Positions 63,751 to 64,000 of a stretch of DNA of 64,000 nucleotides are shown piece by piece. The notes under the pieces were generated by a model that was not told where the DNA came from, did not search any database, and saw nothing but the letters and a program-made list of their open reading frames with translations. Positions within the stretch are counted from its first letter, which is position 1. Each line of letters begins with the position of its first letter. The stretch is from Sphaerotilus montanus (GTDB lineage: Bacteria > Pseudomonadota > Gammaproteobacteria > Burkholderiales > Burkholderiaceae_C). Where the stretch lies: the NCBI RefSeq assembly GCF_013410775.1, contig NZ_JACCFH010000001.1, positions 186,001 through 250,000 on the forward strand, written 5' to 3'. The position numbers and the translations under genes are program-made.

Positions 63751-64000
63751 ATGACGACCTCCGCGCCCTCCTCCGCCCCACGCATCGGCGTGTTCGATTC
63801 CGGCCTGGGCGGGCTGTCGGTGCTGCGGTCGATCCGGCAGCAACTGCCCGCGGCGCAGCTGCTCTATGTCGCCGATTCGGGCCACGCGCCGTACGGCGAG
63901 CGCGGCGACGACTATGTCTGCGCCCGCTCGCTGGCCATCGCCGAGTTCCTCTACCAGCAGGGCGCGCAACTGCTGGTGATCGCGTGCAACACCGCCACGG
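63751..64000 (+). CDS. murI: Glutamate racemase, 3'-truncated by window edge
   Basis: The first 83 codons of a glutamate racemase, which supplies D-glutamate for peptidoglycan, are visible. The N-terminal [17 protein letters not shown] (with the catalytic-site Asp-Ser), the [14 protein letters not shown] segment and the first catalytic Cys in IACNTAT are present. The second catalytic Cys lies beyond the window. The ATG at 63751 begins 12 residues before the conserved fold and is divergent from etfB. Confidence 0.93.
   Translation, partial: MTTSAPSSAPRIGVFDSGLGGLSVLRSIRQQLPAAQLLYVADSGHAPYGERGDDYVCARSLAIAEFLYQQGAQLLVIACNTAT

Overview
The window is G+C-rich (roughly two thirds by eye), densely coded and without rRNA, tRNA, CRISPR array or insertion sequence. 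Several Bug-type tricarboxylate-binding proteins, a TRAP operon, a phosphoglycerate-mutase-like gene next to recJ, and the general gene style suggest a betaproteobacterium of the order Burkholderiales. This is inferred from gene content, not from a phylogeny. One stretch, about 57.5-59.8 kb, is clearly AT-richer and looks acquired.

1-15 kb is a metal-dependent alcohol/aldehyde oxidation region. It opens with a truncated TonB receptor, a SoxYZ-like carrier and a metallo-beta-lactamase-like protein of the kind found with quinoproteins. Next comes a leftward cluster for a tungsten aldehyde oxidoreductase (aorA, aorB, aorC), a MoaD-like protein, a small unknown protein and a ModE-like regulator. 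A tungstate transporter (tupB, tupC, tupA) and a divergent moeA follow. A PQQ alcohol dehydrogenase with the Asp-Tyr-Asp lanthanide signature then sits behind a good sigma-54 promoter. The logical flow is alcohol to aldehyde in the periplasm and aldehyde to acid in the cytoplasm. The promoter regions of aorA and tupB share an 18-bp 6-6-6 dyad.

15-30 kb holds a two-domain ArsA-type ATPase, a DUF427 protein, a TctDE two-component system flanked by two Bug-type binding proteins, and a catabolic operon behind a LysR regulator: an SDR dehydrogenase, a DctPQM TRAP transporter, a split transketolase and a full-length transketolase. The substrate is unknown. 30-36 kb is mostly housekeeping: lolC/lolD, an acyltransferase, a phosphoglycerate-mutase-like protein and recJ.

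36-49.5 kb is a chemosensory locus: two divergent chemoreceptors, then a soluble-tip MCP-like protein, CheA, a poly-HAMP receptor ending in a CheR-tether-like pentapeptide, CheR and CheB, and a TolC-like outer-membrane protein. No cheW or cheY is present. 49.6-55 kb is the most striking locus: an EctB-type 2,4-diaminobutyrate aminotransferase translationally adjacent to a 1364-residue single-module synthetase (A-T, six membrane segments, three hexapeptide-like domains). This has the architecture of poly-lysine synthetase and predicts a cationic poly-amino acid, probably of diaminobutyrate.

55-64 kb has a nitronate monooxygenase, a DUF29 protein and an NAD(P)-binding protein. The AT-rich island follows, with a methyltransferase coupled to an AlkB-like dioxygenase that carries an extra Cys-rich domain. 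Then come an acyl-CoA dehydrogenase, etfBA, and the start of murI, cut by the window end.
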